From assembly GCF_902459705.1 (NCBI RefSeq), contig NZ_CABPRU010000001.1, positions 248,001-312,000 on the forward strand: a DNA stretch of 64,000 nucleotides, in the 5' to 3' direction. This document shows, piece by piece, positions 25,994-34,574 of the stretch. Position numbers and translations under genes: made by a program. The notes below the pieces were generated by a model. It saw only the letters and a program-made list of their open reading frames with translations. It was not told the DNA's origin and made no database searches. Position 1 is the first letter of the stretch; each line of letters starts with the position of its first letter. This DNA is from Pandoraea terrigena (GTDB taxonomy: Bacteria; Pseudomonadota; Gammaproteobacteria; Burkholderiales; Burkholderiaceae).

Positions 25994-27307
25994 ATGCCGC
26001 AACCGAGTCTGCCCACCGAATCCCTGGCCTACGCGCTGCAGCGCGCCGCGCAGGCCCTCGAATCCGTCCAGAACGGCACCGCGTTGCCGCAAGCGCTGGC
26101 GCACGCCACCACGCAATGCGCACCGACCGTGCGCGCCGCAGCACAGGATCTCGCCTATCGCGCCGTGCGACGTCTGGGCAGCAGTCGCGCGCTGCTCGCC
26201 TTGTTGGTCAAGCCCGCACTACAAGCCCGGGTGCGCGACATCCTGCTATGCGCCTTCGCGTTACTGCAGGACACCGCCGAGGATGCTGCGTACACCGAAT
26301 TTACCGTCGTCGATCAGGCCGTGGAAGCGATTGCCGCCCAGCGTCGCACGGTTGCCGCGAAGGGGCTGGCCAACGCCGTGCTGCGTCGCTTCCTGCGCGA
26401 GCGCGAGACCTTGATGGCCGAGATTGCCAAGCAGCCCGAAGCCCGCTGGAACTACCCCGAGTGGTGGGTCGACATGGTGCGCGAGGCCTATCCGGACCAA
26501 TGGGAGACCTTGCTTGCCGCTGGCGACAGCCGCGGGCCGATGACGCTGCGCGTGAATACCCGTCGCATCAGCGTGGCGGCCATGCAGGCGAGCCTGTCGG
26601 CGGCGGGCATGGAAGCCGAGGTCATCGGTCCGGTCGCCTTGCGGCTTGCGCAGGCCGTGCCGGTGGACCGGCTGCCGGGTTTTGCCGACGGATGGGTGTC
26701 GGTGCAGGACGCCGGCGCGCAACTGGCCGCGCCACTCGTGCTTGGTGAGTCACCGCGTGCCGGCATGCGGGTGCTGGACGCCTGCGCAGCCCCGGGCGGC
26801 AAGACCGGCCATCTGCTGGAGTTGGCTGACGTGCAGGTCACTGCGCTCGAGTCGGATCGCCTGCGCGTGCCGCGCATCTACGAAAACCTCGAGCGTCTGG
26901 GACTCACTGCCGACGTGCACATCGGCGACGCCGGCACGCCATCGAAGTGGTCTGGCGGCGGCTGGGACGGCGTGCCGTTCGATCGCATTCTGGCGGACGT
27001 GCCGTGTTCGGCATCCGGCATCGTGCGCCGCCATCCGGATATTCGCTGGCTGCGTCGCGAGGCCGACATTGCGGCCCTGGCCGAAGAGCAGCGACGCATT
27101 TTGCTGGCGCTCTGGGAGACGCTGGCCGTCGGCGGTGAGTTGATCTATGCGACGTGCTCGATCTTCCCGGCGGAAAATGAACTGCAAGCGCGATGGTTTG
27201 AACGTGTTCGCACAGATGCGGTACGATTGGACGCTCCCGGGCAATTGCTGATGACCCCTGGCGGCGCCCACGACGGCTTCTATTACGCTCGCTTCCAGAA
27301 ACGGTGA
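25994..27307 (+). CDS. rsmB: 16S rRNA (cytosine-967-C5)-methyltransferase RsmB
   Basis: 437 residues. N-terminal NusB-like RNA-binding domain (~1-140) followed by a Rossmann methyltransferase with SAM loop 'VLDACAAPGGKTGHLLEL', catalytic motif IV 'DVPCSASGIVRRHPDIRW' and motif VI 'YATCSIFPAENE', giving the two cysteines of m5C enzymes. I preferred the ATG at 25994 (MPQPSLPTESL) over 25973 because it fits the family length of about 430. The stop overlaps the GTG of the next gene by four bases, so the two are translationally coupled. Confidence 0.95.
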   Translation: MPQPSLPTESLAYALQRAAQALESVQNGTALPQALAHATTQCAPTVRAAAQDLAYRAVRRLGSSRALLALLVKPALQARVRDILLCAFALLQDTAEDAAYTEFTVVDQAVEAIAAQRRTVAAKGLANAVLRRFLRERETLMAEIAKQPEARWNYPEWWVDMVREAYPDQWETLLAAGDSRGPMTLRVNTRRISVAAMQASLSAAGMEAEVIGPVALRLAQAVPVDRLPGFADGWVSVQDAGAQLAAPLVLGESPRAGMRVLDACAAPGGKTGHLLELADVQVTALESDRLRVPRIYENLERLGLTADVHIGDAGTPSKWSGGGWDGVPFDRILADVPCSASGIVRRHPDIRWLRREADIAALAEEQRRILLALWETLAVGGELIYATCSIFPAENELQARWFERVRTDAVRLDAPGQLLMTPGGAHDGFYYARFQKR

Positions 27308-28053
27308 CTTTCTCCCAACGGCTACTGGCCTGTTTGCTGCCGCTGCTGCTGTGCGTTTTTGCGCTCGGCTTCGCTGCGCCCGCGCGTGCCGACAATGACA
27401 TCCAGGTGCGCGAAGCCCGGCTCGAACCGTCCGAGGGTGGCTGGGCGCTCGACGCGCGCTTCGCCTTCGAACTCAACAGTAGCCTGGAAGACGCAGTCAA
27501 TCGCGGCATCTCGTTGTATTTCACGACCGACTTCGAACTCACCCGCTCACGCTGGTACTGGTTCGACGAGAAGGTCGTGACCACGTCGCAGAGCGTGCGA
27601 TTATGGTTCCAGCCGCTCACGCGTCAGTATCGCGTCTCCAGCAATAACGGCAACAGTAGCAATGGCGGACTGCAGCTCGGCTTCGCCTCGTTGCGCGACG
27701 CGCTCGCGCTCGTGCGCAATGTGAGTGGTTGGCACGTCATCGACAAGGGCATCGTCAAGCCGGGCACGCAGTACCAGGCCTCGGTTCGCATGCGGCTCGA
27801 CAATGCGCTGATGCCCAAGCCGTTCCAGATCGACGCCGTGAACAATCGCGACTGGAATCTAAGCTCGGACTGGGCGCGCTTCATGTTCACGCCCGCGCCG
27901 CCCGCGTCGGCACCGTCGGCCAGCGTGGCTGCGCCGCCGGTCGTGGCCGCGAGCCTGCCCTCCGGCCCCCCGAATCACGCGTTCCGCCTGAGGGGCAACC
28001 TGCCGCTTGCCTTCAGCGCGGCGCTGCCGCCCGGAGCCGCCCGTGTCAAATAA
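27304..28053 (+). CDS. DUF4390-like exported protein
   Basis: 249 residues from a GTG that overlaps the rsmB stop (GTGA). A signal peptide (TFSQRLLACLLPLLLCVFALGFAAPARA, cleavage near residue 29) is followed by a beta-rich domain 'NDIQVREARLEPSEGGWALDARFAFELNSSLEDAVNRGISLYFTTDFELTRSRWYWFDEK..', which I recognise as the uncharacterised DUF4390 type found between rsmB and ntrY-like kinases in betaproteobacteria. The C-terminal 50 residues are Pro/Ala-rich. The next gene starts inside its 3' end. Its function is unknown; conserved coupling to the membrane kinase suggests it could be a periplasmic accessory to that sensor (inference). Confidence 0.8.
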   Translation: MTFSQRLLACLLPLLLCVFALGFAAPARADNDIQVREARLEPSEGGWALDARFAFELNSSLEDAVNRGISLYFTTDFELTRSRWYWFDEKVVTTSQSVRLWFQPLTRQYRVSSNNGNSSNGGLQLGFASLRDALALVRNVSGWHVIDKGIVKPGTQYQASVRMRLDNALMPKPFQIDAVNNRDWNLSSDWARFMFTPAPPASAPSASVAAPPVVAASLPSGPPNHAFRLRGNLPLAFSAALPPGAARVK

Positions 28054-30394
28054 CGGCGGCAGCCTGCTCAAGCACATCGTCATTCGCACGCTGATCGTCA
28101 CGATGGCGCTCGTCGCCATCGGCCTGTTCGGCCTGCTTGCGCTCGCGTCGGCCAATACCGAATTCTTCGATCGCTACTATTCGCTGCTCTACACCGCGAA
28201 TATCGCGGTGGCGATCATCTTCGTCTTCATCGTCGGCGCGCTTGTCTGGATCATCCTGGCGCGGCTGCGCCAGCGACGCTTCGGCACGCGACTCCTCGCC
28301 AAGCTGGCGATCTTCTTCGCACTGGTCGGTGTGCTGCCGGGCGGCATCATCTACCTGGTGTCGCTGCAGTTCGTCTCGCGCAGCATCGAATCGTGGTTCG
28401 ATGTGCGCGTCGAGACGGCGCTCGATTCCGGGCTCGAACTCGGACGCGCCATCCTGAACAACGGCCTGTCGGATCTCAGTGCGAAGGCGCAGCTCGTCTC
28501 CGACAACCTCGCGTCGCGCGGCGACAAGGGCGGAACGCTCACGCTGCTGCGCATGCGCGACCAGTTCGGCTTGCAGGATGCGACCATCGTCGATGGCAAC
28601 GGGCGTGTGCTCGCGTCGGCATCGGGCAGCTTCAATGCGCTTGTGCCGGATTTGCCGACGCCGCTCATGCTACGTCAGGCGCGCACGCAGTCGCGCGGCT
28701 ACACCGCCATCGAAGGGGGCAGCGAGGGCTACGACAAGCATCAGGCAAAGGATCAACTGCGCTGGCGCGTGGTGATCCGCATCCCTTCCGGATATACATC
28801 TTCTTTGCAAGACGAAGAGCGTTTCCTCCAAGTCACACAACTGGTGCCGGCCAATCTGGCGCAAAACGCCGAGGCGGTGCAGAGTGCCTATCGTGAATAC
28901 CAGGAAAAGGCGCTCGGCCGCACGGGCCTGCGCAAGATGTACATCGGCACACTGACGCTCTCGCTGTTCCTCGCCACGTTCGTGGCGATGATGCTTGCGT
29001 TGGCGCTCGGCAACCAGCTCGCACGGCCGCTCTTCCTGCTCGCGCGCGGCACGCAGGAAGTCGCCGCCGGGGATCTGTCGCCAAAGGGGGAAGTGCGAAC
29101 CAACGACGAACTCGGCTTCCTCACGCAGGCGTTCAATGCCATGACGCGCCAGTTGTCCGACGCGCGCGCGACGGTCGAGCGCAACCGGCTCGCGCTGGAA
29201 AGTTCGAAGGCGCACCTGGAGAGCATACTGTCGAGCCTGACGGCCGGCGTGTTCGTCTTCGATCGCGACTTTCGCCTGACGACGGCCAATGCCGGCGCCG
29301 AACGCATCTTCAAGCAGAGCTTCCAGGGGGAGCTGAATCGCTCGCCAGCGCATATTCCGGCGCTGGTGGAGTTCGGTGAGACGCTGCGTCGCGCGTTTGC
29401 CGATCGCGATGCGAATGCCGATCTCGGCCCGGGCGGGCATTGGCAACAACAGATCGGCCTGACGCTGCCGGGCGAGACCGATGCCGTGACGCTGCTCGTG
29501 CGCGGCTCGCATCTGCCCGAGCCGATGGTCGCGGTGGCCGGGGTGCCGACGCGCGCGGGCGGTGGCTACGTCGTGGTGTTCGACGATATCAGCGATGTGA
29601 TCTCGGCGCAGCGTTCGGTCGCGTGGGCCGAAGTGGCACGGCGTCTGGCGCATGAGATCAAGAACCCGCTCACGCCCATCCAGCTCTCTGCCGAGCGGTT
29701 GCAGATGAAATTGTCGGACAAGCTGCCGCCGGCCGATGCCGAAGTGCTGCGCCGCGGCGCGACGACCATCGTCAACCAGGTGGCGGCCATGAAGCGCATG
29801 GTCGACGATTTTCGCGACTACGCGCGCTTGCCGCCGGCGGTCATGCATTCGCTGCAACTCAACGAGTTGATTGGCGAGGTGCTGACGTTATACGGGGTGG
29901 AGGAAGGGCGCGGCGCGATTCGTGCGTATCTGGACGCGGACCTGCCGGAGATTCGCGGCGACTCGACGCAATTGCGCCAGGTTATTCATAATCTGCTGCA
30001 GAATGCTCAAGATGCGGTCAGTGCAACCGAAAACCCTCTTATCACGGTGGAAACGAAGACAGTAGAATACGCAGGAACGGATATGCTTCCCGGCGAACCG
30101 AAACGCACGGCCGTGCGTTTGACGATCACGGACAACGGGCCGGGTTTCCCGGCACGCATTCTGACCCGCGCATTCGAGCCCTACGTGACGACGAAGTCGA
30201 AGGGCACCGGACTCGGATTGGCGATGGTCAAGAAGATCATCGACGAGCATCATGCGCGCATCGACATTCGCAACCGGTCATTACCCGAGGGCGAAGGCAG
30301 TGCAGGCGCACAGATTTCGATCTTGTTTACTCAATTGGCTGACGACCAGGAACTGTCGCGCAACAAGCCGGCAGAAAACACGAAGGTAGCGTAA
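28043..30394 (+). CDS. NtrY-like membrane sensor histidine kinase
   Basis: 783 residues from a GTG inside the end of the DUF4390 gene, with GGAG at the right spacing. Several N-terminal membrane helices (~17-37, 50-76, 86-113), a periplasmic region, another helix near 300-325, a HAMP segment ('NQLARPLFLLARGTQEVAAGDLSPKGEV'), a PAS domain, the phospho-acceptor 'WAEVARRLAHEIKNPLTPIQLSAERLQ' and an ATPase domain ('DNGPGFP', 'KGTGLGLAMVKKIIDEH'). This is the NtrY/NtrB-like class of nitrogen/redox sensors. Its response regulator begins right after the stop codon. Confidence 0.93.
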   Translation: MSNNGGSLLKHIVIRTLIVTMALVAIGLFGLLALASANTEFFDRYYSLLYTANIAVAIIFVFIVGALVWIILARLRQRRFGTRLLAKLAIFFALVGVLPGGIIYLVSLQFVSRSIESWFDVRVETALDSGLELGRAILNNGLSDLSAKAQLVSDNLASRGDKGGTLTLLRMRDQFGLQDATIVDGNGRVLASASGSFNALVPDLPTPLMLRQARTQSRGYTAIEGGSEGYDKHQAKDQLRWRVVIRIPSGYTSSLQDEERFLQVTQLVPANLAQNAEAVQSAYREYQEKALGRTGLRKMYIGTLTLSLFLATFVAMMLALALGNQLARPLFLLARGTQEVAAGDLSPKGEVRTNDELGFLTQAFNAMTRQLSDARATVERNRLALESSKAHLESILSSLTAGVFVFDRDFRLTTANAGAERIFKQSFQGELNRSPAHIPALVEFGETLRRAFADRDANADLGPGGHWQQQIGLTLPGETDAVTLLVRGSHLPEPMVAVAGVPTRAGGGYVVVFDDISDVISAQRSVAWAEVARRLAHEIKNPLTPIQLSAERLQMKLSDKLPPADAEVLRRGATTIVNQVAAMKRMVDDFRDYARLPPAVMHSLQLNELIGEVLTLYGVEEGRGAIRAYLDADLPEIRGDSTQLRQVIHNLLQNAQDAVSATENPLITVETKTVEYAGTDMLPGEPKRTAVRLTITDNGPGFPARILTRAFEPYVTTKSKGTGLGLAMVKKIIDEHHARIDIRNRSLPEGEGSAGAQISILFTQLADDQELSRNKPAENTKVA

Positions 30395-31135
30395 ATGGCA
30401 ACCATTTTGGTGGTGGACGACGAAATGGGGATCCGGGAACTGCTCTCCGAGATTCTGAGCGACGAGGGACATGTCGTGGAAGTCGCGGAGAACGCGCAGG
30501 AAGCGCGCGCCTTCCGCGCGGCGCACATGCCCGATCTCGTGCTGCTCGATATCTGGATGCCCGATACCGACGGCGTAACCTTGCTCAAGGAATGGGCGGC
30601 GCAGCAATTGCTGACGATGCCCGTGATCATGATGTCGGGCCACGCCACGATCGATACCGCCGTCGAGGCGACCAAGATCGGGGCGCTCAATTTCCTCGAA
30701 AAGCCCATCGCGTTGCAGAAGCTGTTGCAGGCGGTGGAGCAGGGACTCGCGCGCGGCAAGCGCGATCCGTCCGGGGGCGTACCCAGCGCGTTCGAACCCG
30801 ACGACGACGCGCCGGACGCGGGCGTCTTCGGCGAGAGCGAGCCTCGCCACGCGGGCGCGGGCCTGAACGGCTCGGCCATGCACCATGCATCGCTCGGTGT
30901 CCACGATCTCGAGGGCGCCGCTGCAGGGGCCGCGGCGGGCATGTCGGGCGACATCTCGTTCGACGTGCCGCTGCGCGAGGCGCGCGATGCCTTCGAGCGC
31001 GCCTACTTCGCCTACCATCTGGCCAGGGAGCACGGCAGCATGACGCGCGTGGCCGAGAAGACCGGGCTGGAGCGCACGCATTTGTATCGCAAGCTCAAGC
31101 AACTGGGCGTGGAACTCTCGAAGAGCAAGACGTGA
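30395..31135 (+). CDS. NtrX-like response regulator lacking the AAA+ domain (REC-Fis HTH)
   Basis: 246 residues: a receiver domain (residues 1-125; 'ILVVDDEMGIRELL', phospho-Asp in 'LVLLDIWMPDTDG', Thr/Ser and Lys switch residues in 'MMSGHATID' and 'FLEKPI'), a disordered linker rich in Gly/Ala/Asp (~125-190), and a C-terminal Fis-type helix-turn-helix ('AYHLAREHGSMTRVAEKTGLERTHLYRKLKQLGVEL'). The receiver and Fis ends read like NtrX, but the central sigma-54 AAA+ ATPase (GAFTGA motif) is absent, so it cannot remodel sigma-54 polymerase in the normal way. It probably acts as an ordinary activator or repressor. Confidence 0.9.
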   Translation: MATILVVDDEMGIRELLSEILSDEGHVVEVAENAQEARAFRAAHMPDLVLLDIWMPDTDGVTLLKEWAAQQLLTMPVIMMSGHATIDTAVEATKIGALNFLEKPIALQKLLQAVEQGLARGKRDPSGGVPSAFEPDDDAPDAGVFGESEPRHAGAGLNGSAMHHASLGVHDLEGAAAGAAAGMSGDISFDVPLREARDAFERAYFAYHLAREHGSMTRVAEKTGLERTHLYRKLKQLGVELSKSKT

Positions 31136-31169
31136 TGCCGCTTTCCTGCAGATTTTTTCGACGAAGGGC

Positions 31170-31198
31170 TTGCGAAAAGCGCCTGCAGTCTCTATAAT
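31170..31198 (+). promoter_or_regulatory. Sigma-70 promoter of tRNA-Phe
   Basis: TTGCGA (31170-31175), a 17-base spacer and a perfect TATAAT (31193-31198), ending 12 bases before the mature tRNA. It is the best housekeeping promoter in the window. Confidence 0.85.
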
Positions 31199-31210
31199 CG
31201 CCTTTCTCTT

Positions 31211-31286
31211 GGCCCGGTAGCTCAGTTGGTAGAGCAGCGGATTGAAAATCCGCGTGTCGTTGGTTCGATTCCGACCCAGGCCACCA
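31211..31286 (+). tRNA. tRNA-Phe (GAA)
   Basis: 76 bases with encoded CCA. Cloverleaf: D-arm GCTC/GAGC, anticodon arm GCGGA/TCCGC around TTGAAAA (anticodon GAA), variable GTGTC, T-arm GTTGG/CCGAC with TTCGATT loop. The acceptor arm GGCCCGG pairs with CCAGGCC except for a C-A mismatch at position 5:68, which is odd for a single-copy-like tRNA. Confidence 0.95.
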
Positions 31287-31292
31287 AATTCG

Positions 31293-31323
31293 AAGGGCTT
31301 GCGCACATCGCAAGCCCTTTTTG
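31293..31323 (+). terminator. Terminator of tRNA-Phe
   Basis: 11-bp perfect stem (31293-31303 with 31309-31319), 5-base loop, T-run at 31318-31322, starting 7 bases after the tRNA 3' end. Confidence 0.92.
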
Positions 31324-31502
31324 CGTTTGAACGAAAACGCTGCCCGATGATGGGTATCACGTCCTGGCGATAGTCGCGCGGGGCGTCGCGGTTCACAATC
31401 GCGTGACATATCCCGCACGCGGGCCGCCCGAGGGGTGGCTGCAAGCGCGTGTCCCAGCCCCCGTCGCCCTGACGGCGAGGGCGATACTGCTAGCGCACGA
31501 TC

Positions 31503-32234
31503 ATGACGACAAGCACCGATTCCGCTCTGGTCCTGTTCTCTGGTGGACAGGATTCGACCACCTGCCTCGCGTGGGCGCTGTCGCGCTATGCGCGCGTCGA
31601 AACGCTGGGCTTCGATTACGGCCAGCGTCACAGCGTGGAGCTGGAGTGCCGCACCGACGTACTGGCCAAGCTGCGGGTGCGTTTCCCGCAGTGGGCGCCC
31701 CGTCTGGGGGATGACCACATGATCGACCTGTCGATCCTGGGCCAGATCAGCGAGACGTCGCTCACGCGCGAGACCACCATCGCGATGGCGGCGAACCACC
31801 TGCCGAACACCTTCGTGCCGGGCCGGAATCTGCTGTTCCTGACGATTGGTGCGACTATCGCGTATCGACGCGGTTTGCGCGTGCTGGTCGGCGGGATGTG
31901 CGAGACGGATTTCTCGGGCTACCCCGATTGCCGCGACGACACCATGAAGGCGCTGCAGGTCGCGCTCAATCTGGGCATGGACCAGCGCTTTATCGTCGAG
32001 ACGCCGCTGATGTGGATCGACAAGGCCGACACATGGCAGATGGCGCAGGACCTGGGCGGCGACGTGCTGGTCGAGACCGTGCGCGAAGACACGCACACGT
32101 GCTATCTGGGCGAGCGCAGCGTGCTGCATTCGTGGGGCTACGGGTGCGGCGAATGTCCGGCGTGCCAGTTGCGCCAGCGCGGCTATGAGCAATGGCGCGC
32201 ACGCCATCACGATCAGGATCGCGGCGCGGCCTGA
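31503..32234 (+). CDS. queC: 7-cyano-7-deazaguanine synthase
   Basis: 243 residues. ATP-dependent conversion of 7-carboxy-7-deazaguanine to preQ0 in the queuosine pathway. The PP-loop SGGQDS is at residues 13-18 and the zinc site is at the C-terminus in '[25 protein letters not shown]' (four cysteines). It is the first of queC-queE-queD. I looked for a preQ1 riboswitch in the 180 bases upstream and saw none. Confidence 0.96.
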   Translation: MTTSTDSALVLFSGGQDSTTCLAWALSRYARVETLGFDYGQRHSVELECRTDVLAKLRVRFPQWAPRLGDDHMIDLSILGQISETSLTRETTIAMAANHLPNTFVPGRNLLFLTIGATIAYRRGLRVLVGGMCETDFSGYPDCRDDTMKALQVALNLGMDQRFIVETPLMWIDKADTWQMAQDLGGDVLVETVREDTHTCYLGERSVLHSWGYGCGECPACQLRQRGYEQWRARHHDQDRGAA

Positions 32235-32255
32235 TCCCGAGGGAATCGAGAAACT

Positions 32256-32891
32256 ATGACGTACGCGGTCAAGGAAATCTTCTACACCTTGCAGGGCGAG
32301 GGCGCCAATGCCGGACGCCCGGCGGTGTTCTGCCGGTTTGCAGGATGCAACCTGTGGACTGGCCGGGAAGAGGACCGCGCGGATGCCGTGTGCCAGTTCT
32401 GCGACACCGATTTTGTCGGCACCGACGGCGAGCTTGGCGGCAAGTACCGCACGCCGGCGGATCTCGTGGCCCGGATCGCGGCGTTGTGGCCGGCGGGCGA
32501 CCGCGCGCATCGGTTCGTCGTGTGCACGGGCGGTGAGCCGTTGCTCCAGCTCGACCCCGCCCTTATCGACGCGCTGCACGCCGAGGGCTTCCGCATCGCG
32601 GTGGAGACCAACGGCACGCAAGCCATCCCCGAGGGGATCGACTGGGTGTGCGTGAGCCCGAAGGCGGATGCCGAACTGATCGTCACGCGCGGCGATGAGC
32701 TGAAAGTCGTGGTGCCGCAGGATCGCCAGCGCCTGGCCGATTATGAGGCGCTCGACTTCGCGCACTTCTATCTCCAGCCGATGGACGGACCGCTGCGCGA
32801 CACCAATACGAAGTTGGCCATCGACTATTGCAAAGCGCATCCGCGCTGGTCGTTGTCGATGCAGACGCACAAGTACCTGAATATTCCCTGA
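32256..32891 (+). CDS. queE: 7-carboxy-7-deazaguanine synthase (radical SAM)
   Basis: 211 residues. Converts 6-carboxytetrahydropterin to 7-carboxy-7-deazaguanine. The family entry 'VKEIFYTLQGEGANAGRPAVFCRFAGCNLW' is followed by the cluster cysteines spaced C-x14-C-x2-C (CNLWTG...AVCQFC), the expanded version seen in proteobacterial QueE rather than CxxxCxxC, and by 'CTGGEPLLQ' for SAM binding. It lies 21 bases after queC. Confidence 0.95.
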   Translation: MTYAVKEIFYTLQGEGANAGRPAVFCRFAGCNLWTGREEDRADAVCQFCDTDFVGTDGELGGKYRTPADLVARIAALWPAGDRAHRFVVCTGGEPLLQLDPALIDALHAEGFRIAVETNGTQAIPEGIDWVCVSPKADAELIVTRGDELKVVVPQDRQRLADYEALDFAHFYLQPMDGPLRDTNTKLAIDYCKAHPRWSLSMQTHKYLNIP

Positions 32892-32900
32892 GCCGTTGCC

Positions 32901-33344
32901 GTGATTACGATTACCCGGAAACTCGAATTCGATGCGGGCCACCGCATTCCCGATCACCGAAGCCAGTGCCGCAACCTGCACGGGCATCGCTACGTGCTCG
33001 AGATCACGCTCGCGGGCGAAGTGAGCCGCGAGAGCGGCGCGTCGGACAATGGCATGGTGATGGACTTCGCCGACGTGAAGGCGCTCGCCAACGAGCATCT
33101 TGTGTCGGTGTGGGACCATGCGTTCCTCGTCTATGAGGGCGACACCGCGGTGCGCAATTTCCTCGAGACCATGCCTGACCACAAGACGGTGGTCTTCGAT
33201 CGTGTGCCTACCGTCGAGAACCTGGCGGCGGCGGCGTTCGACAAGCTGAGCCACGTCTTCGACGCGCACTACGGCCGCGACTTGCGCTTGGTGCGCCTGC
33301 GTTTGTACGAGACGCCGAACTGCTGGTCGGAAGTCACCGCATAG
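32901..33344 (+). CDS. queD: 6-carboxy-5,6,7,8-tetrahydropterin synthase
   Basis: 147 residues. Converts dihydroneopterin triphosphate to 6-carboxytetrahydropterin, the first committed step of queuosine synthesis. Zinc histidines H14, H27 and H29 and catalytic C23 are in 'DAGHRIPDHRSQCRNLHGHRY'; a second active-site His is in 'VWDHAFLV' and Glu in the C-terminal 'RLYETPNCW'. It starts 9 bases after queE. Confidence 0.95.
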   Translation: MITITRKLEFDAGHRIPDHRSQCRNLHGHRYVLEITLAGEVSRESGASDNGMVMDFADVKALANEHLVSVWDHAFLVYEGDTAVRNFLETMPDHKTVVFDRVPTVENLAAAAFDKLSHVFDAHYGRDLRLVRLRLYETPNCWSEVTA

Positions 33345-33510
33345 TTCGCATCTACGCGGACTACGCCGACTATGCCGCGCTTGGGATTGCCTATGCGATC
33401 GGCGTCCGCGGCGCTCGCGCGGGCCGGGACGATACCCGCGATGCGTCAAATTCGATACTCTGCTGCCGAAATTCGACGACCGCCGGTCACGACATGACCG
33501 AAAGTTCCAA

Positions 33511-33546
33511 CCCGTCAGATCTTGAGTCTGGCGGGTTTTTTATTTT
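33511..33546 (+). terminator. Terminator of the queCED operon
   Basis: 9-bp stem (33511-33519 with 33527-33535, one G-T pair), 7-base loop and seven T's at 33536-33542. It lies about 165 bases after queD. Confidence 0.85.
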
Positions 33547-33557
33547 CGGGGGTTGGC

Positions 33558-33962
33558 ATGACAAGACTTTCAGCAGGCAGCGACGTGATTGCGCAGAACA
33601 CGCAGCGCTTGGTGCAGCTTCTCGCGATGCGGCGGCGAGATTCGCACGGCAATCTGCACTCCCTGGCGCAGGTCGCCAATCGACCGGTGGCTGCCGTGAC
33701 CGAGTGGTGGCGGCCAGGCGCACCACCGCTCGATCACGGCGACTTCCGGGCGGATTTCGTGAGTTCGCGAGCCGAGCGCCGCGCGTTGTTGTCGCTTCCG
33801 CGACGAGAGGGGCGTGCGGCATGTGCCGATGCCGCGACGCAGACGGACGCGGCATGGGAGGCGCCCCCGCCGTACTTGGCGCTGGATGCGATGCCCGGCG
33901 CGGCGGGCCCGGGCATGTCCCGCGGCGGGCCAACGCGCTATGATGCGGCTGGCACCACGTAA
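33558..33962 (+). CDS. Small hypothetical protein
   Basis: 134 residues from the ATG at 33558, just after the que terminator and 19 bases before the DsrE-like gene. A GGGGGTTGG stretch upstream could serve as ribosome binding site. The N-terminal half ('DVIAQNTQRLVQLLAMRRRDSHGNLHSLAQVANRPVAAVTEWW') looks like a small helical, perhaps helix-turn-helix-like domain; the second half is low-complexity Ala/Arg/Pro. I do not recognise a family. An antisense frame of similar length exists but has poorer composition. Confidence 0.4.
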   Translation: MTRLSAGSDVIAQNTQRLVQLLAMRRRDSHGNLHSLAQVANRPVAAVTEWWRPGAPPLDHGDFRADFVSSRAERRALLSLPRREGRAACADAATQTDAAWEAPPPYLALDAMPGAAGPGMSRGGPTRYDAAGTT

Positions 33963-33981
33963 CCAATAGGGGACTCCAAAA

Positions 33982-34404
33982 ATGAAGACGCTGCTGCGCG
34001 GCCTGCTGGCTGCGCTCCTGTTCACGGCATTCGCCGTGCCTGCCACGCAGGCGTTCGCACGCGACAAGGTCGTGTATCACATCAACGACGCCGAGAAGCA
34101 GGCGCTGGCCGCGTTGCGCAACGTTCGCAACCAGCTCGACACGGTGCCGGATACCGACGTCGTGGTCGTCGCGCATGCGAAAGGCGTCGACTTCCTGATG
34201 GAGAGTTACAAAGATGCGGCGACCGTCGGGCCGCTGATCTCGGCGTTGCATGCGCGCGGCGTCAAGTTCGAGGTGTGTGAAATCACGATGAAGCAGCGCA
34301 ACCTGAAGAAGGACCAGTTCGTGCTCGACGCGGACTTTACGCCGTCCGGTGTGGTCGAACTCACGCGCCTGCAACAGAAGGGCTACGCGTACATCAAACC
34401 GTAA
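33982..34404 (+). CDS. Exported DsrE-like protein
   Basis: 140 residues. Signal peptide MKTLLRGLLAALLFTAFAVPATQAFA, then a DsrE/DsrF-like alpha/beta fold ('DKVVYHINDAEKQALAALRNVRNQLDTVPDTDVVVVAHAKGVDFLM' and 'LISALHARGVKFEVCEITMKQRNLKKDQFV'). One cysteine is present in the conserved 'FEVCE' position. Periplasmic DsrE-like proteins are common in betaproteobacteria and are of unknown function, possibly sulfur-related. AATAGGGGA precedes the ATG. A terminator follows, so it is the end of its transcript. Confidence 0.85.
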   Translation: MKTLLRGLLAALLFTAFAVPATQAFARDKVVYHINDAEKQALAALRNVRNQLDTVPDTDVVVVAHAKGVDFLMESYKDAATVGPLISALHARGVKFEVCEITMKQRNLKKDQFVLDADFTPSGVVELTRLQQKGYAYIKP

Positions 34405-34425
34405 GTCGGTCGTCTTGCGCCACAC

Positions 34426-34454
34426 AAAAACCCCGGCCTGGCGCCGGGGTTTTT
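34426..34454. terminator. Symmetric terminator after the DsrE-like gene
   Basis: AAAAACCCCGGC (34426-34437) pairs exactly with GCCGGGGTTTTT (34443-34454) around a 5-base loop; strong on the plus strand. Confidence 0.92.
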
Positions 34455-34574
34455 ACGTTGGTGGACGGGACCTCGATCGTCAACACGACGGCGAAATCCG
34501 GGCGAGCGCGCGCCCCGGCGCATCTTTTCCATTTGGCGCACAATACGTCCAAAGCCTGTCTCAGGAGGTTCGCC

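Noticed and set aside
31324-31502. Search for a preQ1 riboswitch before queC.
   Set aside because: No H-type pseudoknot pattern or characteristic A-rich tail was seen; the leader looks unstructured by eye.
33570-34067. A 165-residue minus-strand frame over the small hypothetical and the DsrE-like gene.
   Set aside because: Overlaps the well-supported signal peptide of the DsrE-like gene and has Arg-rich shadow composition.
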